The notes under the pieces are model-generated. The model worked only from the letters and a program-made list of their open reading frames with translations, searched no databases and was not told the DNA's origin. The translations under genes were made by a program, and so were the position numbers. Positions 41,721 to 52,784 of a stretch of 64,000 nucleotides of DNA are shown piece after piece. Position 1 is the first letter of the stretch. Each line of letters begins with the position of its first letter. The stretch is from positions 494,032 to 558,031 of the forward strand of contig JAIXWK010000002.1 of the NCBI GenBank assembly GCA_027491295.1. Reading direction: 5' to 3'. The DNA is from Microbacteriaceae bacterium (GTDB taxonomy: Bacteria > Actinomycetota > Actinomycetes > Actinomycetales > Microbacteriaceae).

Positions 41721-42836
41721 ATGAATCAGGTTGAAATTGGTCGCGGCAAGGATGCCCGCAGGGCATTTTCTTTCGACGACATCGCGGTAGTGCCGACTCG
41801 CCGAACTCGCGACCCGGAGGACGTATCTACCACCTGGGCGATCGATGCCTACAAGTTCGATCTTCCGGTTGTGGCAGCACCGATGGACTCGGCAATGAGC
41901 CCAGCCACCGCAATTGCTCTTGGCAAGCTAGGTGGACTTGGTGTTTTGGATCTTGAGGGACTTTGGACTCGCTACGAAGACCCAACTCAGAAGCTTGAGG
42001 AAATTGCAAACGCCAAAGAGGCTGATGCCACCGCAGTTTTGCAGCGCATCTACTCCCAGCCAATTCAGCCGGAGCTAATCACCGCCCGCCTGGCAGAGAT
42101 TCGTGCAGCCGGAGTAACCGTTGCCGGAGCACTCTCCCCGCAGCGCACTCAGGAGTTCTCGAGTGTCGTGCTCAAGGCCGGTGTTGAGATGTTCGTAATT
42201 CGCGGAAACACTGTTTCTGCAGAGCACGTCTCTAAGACCCAGGAACCACTGAACCTTAAAGAGTTCATCTACAAACTCGATGTCCCTGTCATGGTCGGTG
42301 GCGCTGCAAGCTACAAGGCTGCGCTGCACTTGATGCGCACCGGTGCTGCCGGTGTGCTGGTTGGTTTTGGTGGCGGTGCCGCTTCGTCAACTCGCAAGAT
42401 CTTGGGCATTCACGCTCCAATGGCAACCGCGGTTGCTGATGTGGCAGCTGCCCGCCGTGACTACATGGACGAATCAGGCGGTCGCTATGTTCACGTGATC
42501 GCAGACGGTGGCCTTGGCACCTCCGGAGATATCGTGAAGGCAATCGCCTGTGGTGCGGATGCCGTGATGCTTGGAACCGTTTTGGCACGATCTGCTGAGG
42601 CACCGGGGCACGGTTGGCACTGGGGTCAAGAAGCAGTTAGCGAGAAGCTACCGAGGGGCAACCGTGTGTGGGTTGGCTCACATGCTCCGATGAAAAACAT
42701 TTTGCTTGGACCTGCCGATAACGCCGAGGGCACCAGCAACCTAATTGGCGCACTTCGCCGCTCGATGGCGAGCACTGGATATTCCGATCTCAAGGAGTTC
42801 CAGCGCGTGGACGTCGTAGTCAACCAGTACCAGTAA
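41721..42836 (+). CDS. guaB3: GuaB3-family IMP dehydrogenase-related protein
   Basis: FSFDDIAVVPTRRTRDPEDVSTTW, DLPVVAAPMDSAMSP. Confidence 0.93.
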   Translation: MNQVEIGRGKDARRAFSFDDIAVVPTRRTRDPEDVSTTWAIDAYKFDLPVVAAPMDSAMSPATAIALGKLGGLGVLDLEGLWTRYEDPTQKLEEIANAKEADATAVLQRIYSQPIQPELITARLAEIRAAGVTVAGALSPQRTQEFSSVVLKAGVEMFVIRGNTVSAEHVSKTQEPLNLKEFIYKLDVPVMVGGAASYKAALHLMRTGAAGVLVGFGGGAASSTRKILGIHAPMATAVADVAAARRDYMDESGGRYVHVIADGGLGTSGDIVKAIACGADAVMLGTVLARSAEAPGHGWHWGQEAVSEKLPRGNRVWVGSHAPMKNILLGPADNAEGTSNLIGALRRSMASTGYSDLKEFQRVDVVVNQYQ

Positions 42837-43601
42837 ATGGGACAGCCCAGTTTTTGGGAGGTTGCCCGCAGACCCAAGTGGATCGCGGGATTACTAATCG
42901 CAATGCTGACCGCAGCGGCATTCGCTTTTGCAATGCAGTGGCAACTTTCTCGCACCTTCAATACGGTCGGTGTGAGCGTCGAGGAGGCTGCCCCTCGGCC
43001 ACTGGTGGATTTGATTGCACCAAACACTCCGATTGACAAACCGGTCTATGACCGGCTTGCCACCTTCACGGCAACAATCGATCCGCAGAACTCCAACATA
43101 ATCGGTGGTCGCCTTCAACTTGAGCCGGATGGTTCGACCAGAGACGGTTATTGGCTAATCACAAACTCTTTAGTTCAAGATGCATCGCTAACTCTTGCAA
43201 TTGGCTTCTCGGAAGATCTAGAAGCGCTGAAATCTGCGCAGCAGAAACTTGAAAACATCGAGATTTCCGCTGTTGGATACATCGAACCAAGCGAACCGGT
43301 CAAAAGATCAAGCGATGCCGATTTTGATTCGGTAGCGCTTGGCCAATTGATCAATGTTTACTCTCAAACGCCTATTGCCTCTTACCCGGCATATTTGATT
43401 TTGCAGTCCGGAATTGAGCACGATCTTGAACCAATCACGATTGGCATAAGGCAGCAGGAAGTCGAAATTAACTGGCTCACAGCTTTTTACGCGGTGGAGT
43501 GGGCTTTCTTCGCACTTGCTGCTTTCTACCTCTGGTGGCGTCTGGTGATGGACCAGCGTGCCAGGGAATCTAATGACCAAGGTTTGCAAGACCCGAATTA
43601 G
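42837..43601 (+). CDS. SURF1-family cytochrome oxidase biogenesis protein
   Basis: N- and C-terminal TM helices, RRPKWIAGLLIAMLTAAAFAFAMQWQLSR. Confidence 0.85.
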   Translation: MGQPSFWEVARRPKWIAGLLIAMLTAAAFAFAMQWQLSRTFNTVGVSVEEAAPRPLVDLIAPNTPIDKPVYDRLATFTATIDPQNSNIIGGRLQLEPDGSTRDGYWLITNSLVQDASLTLAIGFSEDLEALKSAQQKLENIEISAVGYIEPSEPVKRSSDADFDSVALGQLINVYSQTPIASYPAYLILQSGIEHDLEPITIGIRQQEVEINWLTAFYAVEWAFFALAAFYLWWRLVMDQRARESNDQGLQDPN

Positions 43602-43652
43602 CGGGGTAATTCTTGTTATTCTCGAACGATAACCAGGAGGTAAGTCGCATCG

Positions 43653-43916
43653 ATGATCACCACGACCGTAACCATTGAAGATCCAATCGGCTTGCACGCT
43701 AGACCAGCAGGTCAAATTGTGAAGCTAGTCAAGGAGTCCGGACTTACCGTTCGCATGGGCAAGGCAGGCGAGGATCTAGTGCTCGCCAACTCACCGCTAC
43801 GCATGATGGCTCTAAAAGCCAAAACTGGTGAGCAGATGGTTGTCGAGGTAGAAACCGACGATCAGGCTGTCGCAGATGCACTTTTTGCCCAGATTCAAGA
43901 TTTCTTGAAGGGCTAG
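43653..43916 (+). CDS. ptsH: HPr phosphocarrier protein
   Basis: DPIGLHARPAGQIVKLVK. Confidence 0.95.
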   Translation: MITTTVTIEDPIGLHARPAGQIVKLVKESGLTVRMGKAGEDLVLANSPLRMMALKAKTGEQMVVEVETDDQAVADALFAQIQDFLKG

Positions 43917-45547
43917 TGGTGACGCCAGCTTCCGGAACAATCCTTACTGGCTTAGGCGTTGGCCTAAATGCCGTCCGCGGCGAAGTCTTTCGCGTAAAGC
44001 CTCAGGCAACACTGCCGGGACCTGCCAAGCACGCTGGCGATGCAGCGGGCGAAAAGGAAACCCTCAGAGGTGCAATTCATCACGTCGCTGGATATCTAGA
44101 TGAGCTGTCAGTAAAAGCAGGCGAGACCAGCGCGGAGATTTTCGAAGCCTTGAAAATGCTTTTGGAAGATGAAGATTTATTTGAAACCGCGATTGCCGAA
44201 ATCGAATCCGGTTGGAATGCTGCCACCGCATTTTATGTCGCAGTTGATTCACTGGATGCAATTTTTGCCGGCGATGCCGCCTTCGAAGAGCGCTTGGTTG
44301 ACCTAAAGGATCTAGCTAGAAGAGTTGCCGCTCATATCTCTGGCATTCACATGGGCCTAGATCTTCCAACCACTGGGTCTTACGTAATAGTGGGCGATGA
44401 CTTTTCTCCAGCTGATACCGCGCAGTTCACAGATGCTGTTGTAGGTGTTGTGACCATCAAGGGTGGACCAACCTCTCACACCGCAATCATTTGCCGTTCC
44501 AAATCAATCCCAGCGCTGGTCTCCTGCGCCCAGGCGGTTGAACTGGTCGACGGCATGCAGGTTTTGGTTGATCCGGTCGGCGATCGCGTGGTTGTCGGTG
44601 GCAATGCGTCGATGGCAACCAAGGCAATCAGCTTTTTAGCAAAGAGCTTGGACCCGATCATTCCGGTGCGCGCAAACATCGGCTCGCTAGAGGACTCCAT
44701 ACAGGCAGCGACCACCGCTGCCAATGGCGTGGGGCTATTCCGCACCGAGCTGCTTTATCTGTCCGAGACCACCATGCCATCGGCTACCAAGCAGGCAAAG
44801 TCTTATGCAGAGATTCTTAGCGCAGCACCAGAGGGGCCAATTGTGGTCCGCACCATCGATGCCGGTAGCGATAAGCCGGTGCCGTTTTTAGACATGCCTC
44901 ACGAGGAAAACCCAGCCCTTGGTATTCGTGGTTTCCGCCTAATTCAAGACCACCGTCAGTTCCTAATCGATCAGCTGGAATCTTTGGAGGTTGCTCGCAA
45001 AGAAACCGGCCGCGAGGTTTGGGTAATGGCACCAATGATTGCCACCGCATCCGAAGCAATTGAGTTTGCCGAGCTAGCCAGAGGCTCAGGTGACTACAAG
45101 GTCGGCATCATGGTTGAGACTCCGGCCATTGCAATGGCGCTAGCAGATTTAGCCGGCAAGCTTGATTTCATCTCGGTTGGCACTAACGACCTATCGCAGT
45201 ATTTGTTTGCCGCTGACCGCATGAATGCCGGCCTGGGAGCACTACTGAACCCCTGGCAACCGGCATTGGTTCGAATGCTGCAGGTGATCGCGAGTGAGTC
45301 AGAGAAAGCTGGAATTTCTTCCGGTGTTTGTGGTGAATCGGCATCTGACCCAGCGTTTGCTGTTGTGTTGGCTGGTTTGGGTTTCAACTCTGTTTCTGCA
45401 TCAAGGAGCCAGGTAGGTGCGGTTAGGTCAGCGCTTTCTGCGGTGACTTTAGAGCAAGCACAAGAGGTTGCGAAGGTCGCACTCGCGGCCACCACGGCTG
45501 ATCAGTGCAAGTCTGCTGTTCTGGACGCACTAGCCAAGCTTGCCTAA
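43916..45547 (+). CDS. ptsI: PTS phosphoenolpyruvate-protein phosphotransferase (enzyme I)
   Basis: IKGGPTSHTAIICRSKSIPALV, GVGLFRTELLYL; GTG start. Confidence 0.95.
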   Translation: MVTPASGTILTGLGVGLNAVRGEVFRVKPQATLPGPAKHAGDAAGEKETLRGAIHHVAGYLDELSVKAGETSAEIFEALKMLLEDEDLFETAIAEIESGWNAATAFYVAVDSLDAIFAGDAAFEERLVDLKDLARRVAAHISGIHMGLDLPTTGSYVIVGDDFSPADTAQFTDAVVGVVTIKGGPTSHTAIICRSKSIPALVSCAQAVELVDGMQVLVDPVGDRVVVGGNASMATKAISFLAKSLDPIIPVRANIGSLEDSIQAATTAANGVGLFRTELLYLSETTMPSATKQAKSYAEILSAAPEGPIVVRTIDAGSDKPVPFLDMPHEENPALGIRGFRLIQDHRQFLIDQLESLEVARKETGREVWVMAPMIATASEAIEFAELARGSGDYKVGIMVETPAIAMALADLAGKLDFISVGTNDLSQYLFAADRMNAGLGALLNPWQPALVRMLQVIASESEKAGISSGVCGESASDPAFAVVLAGLGFNSVSASRSQVGAVRSALSAVTLEQAQEVAKVALAATTADQCKSAVLDALAKLA

Positions 45548-45561
45548 AGTAAACTTCTTTT

Positions 45562-45999
45562 ATGACAGGCCCTGCCACTTCCCAAATTGAGCAAGTAAAA
45601 AAGGTTCTAAAACTATTTACTGCATCCAGCTACATCACTGGAACGTTCCTGTTGCTTCTGATGATCACCTGGGGAATCCGCCGCCTACCATTTCTAGGTT
45701 TTGACCTTTGGCTGTTCGGCCCTAACGGGTTTATCACTTTCGAGCAGTACGGCATCGAAGGTGAGGGGCTACCGGAGGTTGGGGTGAACCTAACGGTTGC
45801 AATCCTTATCGTTCACGGCTGGCTATACGTTCTATATCTTTTTGCCGATTTCAGACTCTGGACTTTGATGCGCTGGTCGTTCTTTAGGTTCTTGATCATT
45901 GCTGCCGGTGGTGTTGTGCCGCTGCTTAGCTTTTTCACCGAGTCCTACTACGCCAAGCTAGCTCGCAAGCAACTGAGTGAAATTGGAGGTCAAAAATGA
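45562..45999 (+). CDS. DUF3817 integral membrane protein
   Basis: Three TM segments, [36 protein letters not shown]. Confidence 0.8.
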   Translation: MTGPATSQIEQVKKVLKLFTASSYITGTFLLLLMITWGIRRLPFLGFDLWLFGPNGFITFEQYGIEGEGLPEVGVNLTVAILIVHGWLYVLYLFADFRLWTLMRWSFFRFLIIAAGGVVPLLSFFTESYYAKLARKQLSEIGGQK

Positions 46000-47549
46000 A
46001 GCCGGTGCTGGTTGTTGATTTTGGTGCTCAGTACGCACAGTTGATTGCAAGACGAGTTCGCGAAGCAAATGTCTACTCCGAGATCGTGCACCACAACATC
46101 ACCGCAAGTGAGGTGGCTGCCAAGAACCCGGCAGCGATCATTCTCTCCGGTGGTCCATCGAGCGTTTACGAGGAGAACTCTCCTCAGCTAGATCCAGGGA
46201 TTCTCAAACTAGGGATTCCGGTGTTGGGAATTTGCTATGGCTTCCAGGTCCTAGCCCAGGCCCTTGGTGGTCGAGTGGATAAGACCGGGAAGCGCGAGTA
46301 TGGCGCGACTCAGCTAAACCTAAACAACTCCGGTGTTTTGCTAGGCAACCAGCCAATGCAGCAAATTTGCTGGATGAGCCACGGTGACCAGGTAATGGTG
46401 GCACCGGATGGCTTTGATGTTTTGGCATCCACCGACACAACTCCGGTTGCAGCCTTTGAATCTAAAGAGCAGCGAATCTTTGGCGTGCAGTGGCACCCCG
46501 AGGTCAAGCACTCCGAGCAGGGTCAGAACGTCCTGACTAACTTCCTCTACCAAGGAGCCGGCATTGAGCCGACTTGGAATTCCGGCAATGTAATTGCCGA
46601 GCAAATCGAAAAGATTCGCGCTCAGGTCGGAGACGCCAGAGTAATTTGCGGCCTATCCGGTGGAGTCGACTCAGCGGTTGCCGCAGCACTAGTTCACAAG
46701 GCTGTGGGCGATCAACTGACCGGCGTGTTTGTGGATCACGGACTATTGCGTAAGGGCGAGCGTGAGCAGGTTGAGCGCGACTATGTGGCAGCCACTGGAA
46801 TTCGTTTGATCACCGTCGATGCCGAGGAGAAGTTTCTATCGGCGCTCGCTGGTGTATCGGACCCAGAAACCAAACGCAAAATTATTGGTCGCGAATTCAT
46901 TCGCACCTTCGAAGAAGCAGAGCGCAAGCTAATCGCCGAAGCGGCTGCAGATTCTCGCCCAATCAAATTCTTGGTCCAGGGCACGCTCTACCCAGATGTT
47001 GTTGAATCCGGTGGTGGCGCAACCGCTGGCATCAAGTCTCACCACAACGTTGGAGGTCTGCCAGAGGACCTGCAGTTTGAACTGGTGGAACCGCTTCGCA
47101 CGCTGTTTAAAGACGAGGTGCGAGCAATCGGTGCCGAGCTTGGCTTGCCGCACGAGATAGTTCAGCGCCAACCATTCCCAGGTCCTGGTCTCGGGATTCG
47201 CATCGTTGGTGAGGTAACCAAGCAGCGCCTAGAGCTTTTGCGCGAGGCAGATGCCATTGTTCGCGAGGAACTAAGCGCAGCCGGCAAGGACCTAGAGATT
47301 TGGCAGTGTCCAGTTGTCCTGCTCGCTGATGTTCGCTCAGTCGGTGTGCAGGGCGATGGCCGCAGCTACGGCCACCCGATTGTGCTTCGCCCGGTTTCTT
47401 CCGAAGATGCCATGACGGCGGACTGGTCCAGATTGCCCTATGACCTGCTAGCTAAGATTTCCAACCGAATCACCAATGAGGTTGCAGATGTCAACCGCGT
47501 GGTTTTGGATATCACCTCAAAGCCACCTGGAACTATCGAATGGGAGTAA
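45996..47549 (+). CDS. guaA: GMP synthase (glutamine-hydrolysing)
   Basis: [48 protein letters not shown]. Confidence 0.97.
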   Translation: MKPVLVVDFGAQYAQLIARRVREANVYSEIVHHNITASEVAAKNPAAIILSGGPSSVYEENSPQLDPGILKLGIPVLGICYGFQVLAQALGGRVDKTGKREYGATQLNLNNSGVLLGNQPMQQICWMSHGDQVMVAPDGFDVLASTDTTPVAAFESKEQRIFGVQWHPEVKHSEQGQNVLTNFLYQGAGIEPTWNSGNVIAEQIEKIRAQVGDARVICGLSGGVDSAVAAALVHKAVGDQLTGVFVDHGLLRKGEREQVERDYVAATGIRLITVDAEEKFLSALAGVSDPETKRKIIGREFIRTFEEAERKLIAEAAADSRPIKFLVQGTLYPDVVESGGGATAGIKSHHNVGGLPEDLQFELVEPLRTLFKDEVRAIGAELGLPHEIVQRQPFPGPGLGIRIVGEVTKQRLELLREADAIVREELSAAGKDLEIWQCPVVLLADVRSVGVQGDGRSYGHPIVLRPVSSEDAMTADWSRLPYDLLAKISNRITNEVADVNRVVLDITSKPPGTIEWE

Positions 47550-48379
47550 GTGTTTTTGGTCACCGCGGTGCTTGCGGTTACCTGCCGGAAAACACTATGC
47601 CCTCGTTTGAGCTGGGCTTCGAGCTAGGTTCAGACGCCATTGAGTTTGATGTGGTGCTAACCAAGGACTCAGTGCCGGTGATTCTGCACGATATCGATCT
47701 CACCAAAACCACAAATGTCGTCTCTCACCCGCAGCTTGCAACTTCGGTTGATGAGCTGACCTTGTTGGAACTAAAGCAGCTGCGAGTGATGGAAAGATAC
47801 CCGGAGCAAAGAATTGAATCTGCAAAGCACAGCGGACAGTTTGAGATTCCGACACTTGGGGAACTGCTGGCCAATCCAGCATTTGATGGCAAGCATCTGA
47901 TTCTCGAACTCAAAGACGGCAAGCAACTGTTGGCTCGAAACCTCGATCTGGTGGCAGCAGTCGCCCAAGAACTTGCGGTTTCCAATTGGCAAGAGCGCAG
48001 AATCAAGCTCACTGTCGAAAGCTTCGAATTTTCAATTTTAAAAAATGCAAAGAGCGCCTTCGGCCCAGGCATTGACTTCGTCTTTCTATCTGCACCTGGA
48101 ACCTTGCCGGCTGGAAGAACAACCTTGGACGATGATTTGCTCGAGGAGATTGCGTCCGAGTTCGATGGAGTATCAGTCACTATCGAGATGCTTTGGGAAA
48201 ATGATTTTGTGGCCCGGTCAAAAGCGCTTGGTTTGACGCTGTTCACATACACCGCTCGAGTTGAAACCCCACAGGGCGATCTGGAGAGCTGGTTTGAGAA
48301 GCTGGTTCTAAGCGGAGTAGATGGAATCTTTGCAGACCAGCCAGACCGGCTAATCCAAACCGTCAGTCGGCTGACCTAA
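47540..48379 (+). CDS. Glycerophosphodiester phosphodiesterase family protein
   Basis: [36 protein letters not shown] start. Confidence 0.92.
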   Translation: MGVSVFGHRGACGYLPENTMPSFELGFELGSDAIEFDVVLTKDSVPVILHDIDLTKTTNVVSHPQLATSVDELTLLELKQLRVMERYPEQRIESAKHSGQFEIPTLGELLANPAFDGKHLILELKDGKQLLARNLDLVAAVAQELAVSNWQERRIKLTVESFEFSILKNAKSAFGPGIDFVFLSAPGTLPAGRTTLDDDLLEEIASEFDGVSVTIEMLWENDFVARSKALGLTLFTYTARVETPQGDLESWFEKLVLSGVDGIFADQPDRLIQTVSRLT

Positions 48380-48389
48380 GCTACCTCAG

Positions 48390-50657
48390 ATGCCATTAGA
48401 CCTCTTCGAACAAAATGACCCAGACGCCCTGCTTGCGGGATTGAACCCGCAACAGCGCGAGGCTGTCGAATACCGTGGCCGGGCACTTTTGATCGTTGCC
48501 GGTGCTGGCAGTGGCAAGACCAGAGTCCTTACCCACCGCATCGCACATTTCCTTGCGCAAAAGGAACTTTGGCCATCGCAAATCCTGGCCATCACCTTTA
48601 CAAATAAGGCTGCATCCGAAATGCGTGAACGCGTCGAAGCGCTTATTGGTGCATCAAGCGAGGGTATGTGGATCAAGACCTTCCACTCGGCCTGCCTGCA
48701 GATTCTTCGTCGCGAGGCAGATCGGCTTGGCCACGATTCAAACTTCACGGTTTATGACACCGGTGATACCCGTGCGCTTTTGAAGCGATTGCTTCGTGAG
48801 GCAGGGGCTGAGGATGCGGATATCAAACCGCAGCAGGCGGCCGCAATCATATCCAATTCCAAAAACGAACTAAAAGATGCCGAAGATTTTGCGCGCAATG
48901 CGGATCGCTCAAACCCGAAAGAGCGAATCGTTGCCGAGGTTTTCCAAGCCTATGAGCGCGAGCTGCTTCGCAATAATGCCTTTGACTTTGATGACCTAAT
49001 TTCTGAAACCGTTGGTTTGCTTCGCGCTCACCCTGAGGTGAGGGCACGCTACCAAAAGCGATTCAGACACCTACTTGTTGACGAGTATCAAGACACCAAC
49101 CACGCACAGTATGCGTTGATTCGAGAGTTCACCAGGCCGCTACCGGATGACTACGCAAACTTTGATGAGCGCACCGGCGAGGTCTTACAGCCAGCCCAGC
49201 TGACTGTGGTTGGTGACTCGGATCAGTCGATCTACGCTTTCCGCGGGGCTGACATTCGAAATATCACCGAATTTGAGCGTGACTTCCCTGGAGCGCAAAC
49301 CATCTTGCTGGAGCAGAACTATCGCTCTACCCAAAACATCCTCTCCGGAGCGAATGCTGTTATCTCACAGAATCCTTATCGTCCGGCTAAGAACCTCTGG
49401 ACCGACCAGGGCAGTGGCGAGCTAATTTCAATCTTTACCGGTTTTGATGAGCGCAATGAAGCCGCCTATGTGGTTGACCAGATCAAGAAATTGCACGCTG
49501 AGGGCACCGACTACAGAGACATATCAGTTCTCTACCGCACCAATGCGCTGACACCTTCTTTGGAAGCCGAGCTCAAAAGCCAGCTCATCCCGTATGCAGT
49601 CATCGGTGGCTTAAAGTTCTTCGAGCGCAGAGAAATCAAAGACGCGCTCGCCTACCTCACAGTGATTTCTAATGCGCGAAATGATGAGGCTGCCAGAAGG
49701 GTCCTAAACATCCCAGCCCGCGGCATCGGCGAAAAGACCGAACTCAAGATCGCACAGTTTGCAAGGGAAAACGACATGTCATTTAGGCAGGCGCTCTCCT
49801 TTGCAAACCAACTCGGTCTTGGGCCAAAACTGACGCTAACCGTCGAAGGTTTTGGCGAACTTCTGAACGAACTAGATGCGCTATCGGCAACCGAAGGCCC
49901 TGCAGAGGTGCTAAAACTCGTACTTGAGCGAAGCGGTTATCGCTCATCGCTTGAGGGATCGCGCGATCCGCAGGATGAAGCCCGGGTAGAGAACCTAGAT
50001 GCTCTGCTGGGTCAACTCTTTGACTGGCAGGCAAATAATCCAGAGGGAACTCTTGCCGATTACCTCGCTGAGGTAACTCTGGCAGCCGCTGCCGATGAAA
50101 TTGAAGATGAGTCGGGAAGCATTTCACTGATGACCCTTCACACCGCCAAGGGTCTCGAGTATCAGGTGGTGTTCCTGATTGGTCTTGAGCAGGGAACCTT
50201 GCCTCACGTGAGATCTTTCGATGAACCCGGTGGCCTGCAAGAAGAGCGCAGGTTGATGTATGTCGGCATGACCAGAGCCAAACAAAAGCTCTACATCTCG
50301 CACGCCCTGCAGCGCACCTTGTTTGGCAACACCGCTTCCTTTATACCTTCCAGCTTCCTCAGCGATATTCCGAGCGAACTGTGTGAGCAGGTTGGAGCAG
50401 AGCGTCGTGAACTTCGCACACCCGGCACGCAACCGGTTCGCTCGAGTTGGCAGGGAGCGGTCAATACCCCGGCAGCGATTCGAGACAACAAGGACCTAGA
50501 GCTTGCGGTCGGGGATTCTGTGCAGCACGACACCTTTGGTAAGGGTCGAGTAATCGCGGTGGCAGGCAATCCACCAAAGCAAACGGCCGAAGTTCGCTTC
50601 GACTCCGGAGTAACCAAGCGATTGCTTGTGAAAATGGCACCAATTACCAAGCTCTAG
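48390..50657 (+). CDS. pcrA: UvrD/PcrA-family ATP-dependent DNA helicase
   Basis: LNPQQREAVEYRGRALLIVAGAGSGKTRVLTHRIA, VDEYQDTNHAQY, DSDQSIYAFRGAD. Confidence 0.95.
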   Translation: MPLDLFEQNDPDALLAGLNPQQREAVEYRGRALLIVAGAGSGKTRVLTHRIAHFLAQKELWPSQILAITFTNKAASEMRERVEALIGASSEGMWIKTFHSACLQILRREADRLGHDSNFTVYDTGDTRALLKRLLREAGAEDADIKPQQAAAIISNSKNELKDAEDFARNADRSNPKERIVAEVFQAYERELLRNNAFDFDDLISETVGLLRAHPEVRARYQKRFRHLLVDEYQDTNHAQYALIREFTRPLPDDYANFDERTGEVLQPAQLTVVGDSDQSIYAFRGADIRNITEFERDFPGAQTILLEQNYRSTQNILSGANAVISQNPYRPAKNLWTDQGSGELISIFTGFDERNEAAYVVDQIKKLHAEGTDYRDISVLYRTNALTPSLEAELKSQLIPYAVIGGLKFFERREIKDALAYLTVISNARNDEAARRVLNIPARGIGEKTELKIAQFARENDMSFRQALSFANQLGLGPKLTLTVEGFGELLNELDALSATEGPAEVLKLVLERSGYRSSLEGSRDPQDEARVENLDALLGQLFDWQANNPEGTLADYLAEVTLAAAADEIEDESGSISLMTLHTAKGLEYQVVFLIGLEQGTLPHVRSFDEPGGLQEERRLMYVGMTRAKQKLYISHALQRTLFGNTASFIPSSFLSDIPSELCEQVGAERRELRTPGTQPVRSSWQGAVNTPAAIRDNKDLELAVGDSVQHDTFGKGRVIAVAGNPPKQTAEVRFDSGVTKRLLVKMAPITKL

Positions 50658-50726
50658 GGATATTGGGCCAGCCTGATTCACTAGACTTGACCCTGTTGTC
50701 CGCTGACTCAAGAAACGGAAATACCC

Positions 50727-51884
50727 TTGGATTTATTTGAATATCAAGCGCGCGATCTTTTCGAGAAATACGGTGTTCCGGTTCTCGCAGGTCGCATTGC
50801 AGACACCCCTGAAGAAGCTGAAGCGGCCGCAAAGGCTATCGGCGGAACCGTTGTTGTAAAGGCTCAGGTCAAGACCGGTGGTCGAGGCAAAGCCGGCGGT
50901 GTTAAGGTCGCTCACTCCCCAGCTGAAGCTCGCGAAAAGGCTGAGGCAATTTTGGGTCTAGACATCAAGGGTCACGTTGTGAAGCGCGTGATGATTGCCC
51001 AGGGTGCATCGATTGATAAAGAGTTCTACTTCTCAGTTTTGCTAGACAGATCAAACCGCACCTTCCTTTCGCTATGCAGCGTTGAGGGCGGCATGGAGAT
51101 CGAGCAGCTAGCCGTTGAGCGCCCAGAGGCACTGGCAAAGATTCCGGTATCTGCAGTTCACGGTATCGACAAGGCCAAGGCGGTTGAGATTGCAACCGCT
51201 GCTAAGTTCCCAGCCGAACTAATCGATGCAGTTTCTGATGTGTTCGTAAAGCTTTACGACGTATTCAAAAAAGAAGACGCTACTTTGGTGGAGGTCAACC
51301 CACTGGTTCTAACCACTGGTGGAGAGATCGTTGCCCTTGACGGCAAGGTCACCTTCGACGACAACGCCGAGTTCCGTCACGAGCGCGAGGAAATGGAGCG
51401 CGACCAGCTTGATCCTCTCGAGGCTAAGGCCAAGGAGATGGACCTCAACTACGTCAAGCTCGATGGCGAAGTTGGAATCATCGGTAACGGTGCTGGATTG
51501 GTGATGAGCACCCTGGACGTAGTTGCCTACGCCGGTGAGCGTCACGGCAATGTGAAGCCAGCTAACTTCCTAGACATCGGTGGCGGTGCCTCTGCCGAGG
51601 TAATGGCTGCAGGTCTGGACGTTATCTTGAACGACCCTCAGGTTCGCAGCGTGTTTGTAAACGTCTTCGGTGGAATCACCGCCTGTGACGCTGTTGCCAA
51701 TGGAATCGTTGGTGCGCTAAACACCCTAGGTGCCCGCGCCAGCAAGCCACTGGTTGTTCGACTAGACGGCAACAACGTTGAGGAGGGTCGCCGTATTCTC
51801 TCCCAGTTCAACCACCCGCTGGTATCGCTAGCGGACACCATGGATGGCGGAGCCGATAAGGCCGCTCAGTTGGCTAACAAGTAA
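50727..51884 (+). CDS. sucC: Succinyl-CoA ligase (ADP-forming) beta subunit
   Basis: [40 protein letters not shown] start. Confidence 0.97.
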   Translation: MDLFEYQARDLFEKYGVPVLAGRIADTPEEAEAAAKAIGGTVVVKAQVKTGGRGKAGGVKVAHSPAEAREKAEAILGLDIKGHVVKRVMIAQGASIDKEFYFSVLLDRSNRTFLSLCSVEGGMEIEQLAVERPEALAKIPVSAVHGIDKAKAVEIATAAKFPAELIDAVSDVFVKLYDVFKKEDATLVEVNPLVLTTGGEIVALDGKVTFDDNAEFRHEREEMERDQLDPLEAKAKEMDLNYVKLDGEVGIIGNGAGLVMSTLDVVAYAGERHGNVKPANFLDIGGGASAEVMAAGLDVILNDPQVRSVFVNVFGGITACDAVANGIVGALNTLGARASKPLVVRLDGNNVEEGRRILSQFNHPLVSLADTMDGGADKAAQLANK

Positions 51885-51894
51885 GGCTTTAGAA

Positions 51895-52782
51895 ATGGCA
51901 ATTTACCTAGATAAAAACTCAAAGATTATCGTCCAGGGCATGACCGGTGCCGAGGGCATGAAGCACACCACCCGCATGCTTGCAGGTGGCTCGAACATCG
52001 TCGGTGGCGTGAACCCACGCAAGGCCGGCGAGAGCGTCGATATTGCTGGCAAGTCACTTCCGGTATTCGGATCGGTCAAGGAAGCTATGGCTGCCACCGG
52101 TGCGAATGTTTCGGTTATCTTCGTTCCTCCCGCCTTCGCAAAGTCTGCAATCATCGAGGCTATTGACGCCGAGATCGCGCTTGCGGTTGCAATCACCGAG
52201 GGCATCCCAGTTCACGACAGCGCAGAGGCCTGGGCATACAACGTTGAGAAGGGTAAGAAGACCCGCCTAATTGGACCTAACTGCCCTGGAATCATTTCCC
52301 CTGAGCAGTCCAACGCAGGTATTACCCCCTCGAACATCGCTGGCAAGGGTCCAATCGGTTTGGTCTCCAAGTCCGGAACCCTTACCTACCAGATGATGTT
52401 CGAACTTCGCGACATCGGATTCTCAACCGCTATCGGTATTGGTGGAGACCCAGTTATTGGAACCACTCACATCGATGCCCTTGAGGCATTCCAGAACGAC
52501 CCTGAGACCAAGGCGATTGTGCTTATCGGTGAGATCGGTGGCGACTCTGAGGAGAAGGCTGCCGACTACATCTCGAAGCACGTCACCAAGCCAGTGGTTG
52601 CATATGTAGCCGGCTTCACCGCTCCTGAGGGTAAGACCATGGGTCACGCAGGTGCAATTGTTTCAGGCTCGGCCGGAACCGCTCAGGCTAAGAAGGAAGC
52701 ATTTGAGGCTGTCGGCGTGAAGGTTGGCAAGACCCCATCCGAGACCGCTGCGCTTATGCGCGAGATTATCTCCAAGCTCTAA
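51895..52782 (+). CDS. sucD: Succinyl-CoA ligase (ADP-forming) alpha subunit
   Basis: [44 protein letters not shown]; start trimmed. Confidence 0.97.
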   Translation: MAIYLDKNSKIIVQGMTGAEGMKHTTRMLAGGSNIVGGVNPRKAGESVDIAGKSLPVFGSVKEAMAATGANVSVIFVPPAFAKSAIIEAIDAEIALAVAITEGIPVHDSAEAWAYNVEKGKKTRLIGPNCPGIISPEQSNAGITPSNIAGKGPIGLVSKSGTLTYQMMFELRDIGFSTAIGIGGDPVIGTTHIDALEAFQNDPETKAIVLIGEIGGDSEEKAADYISKHVTKPVVAYVAGFTAPEGKTMGHAGAIVSGSAGTAQAKKEAFEAVGVKVGKTPSETAALMREIISKL

Positions 52783-52784
52783 AG

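Noticed and set aside
43653-45547. ptsH-ptsI as a novel phosphorelay
   Set aside because: Motifs (GLHARPA, GGPTSHTAI) are canonical; ordinary general PTS components
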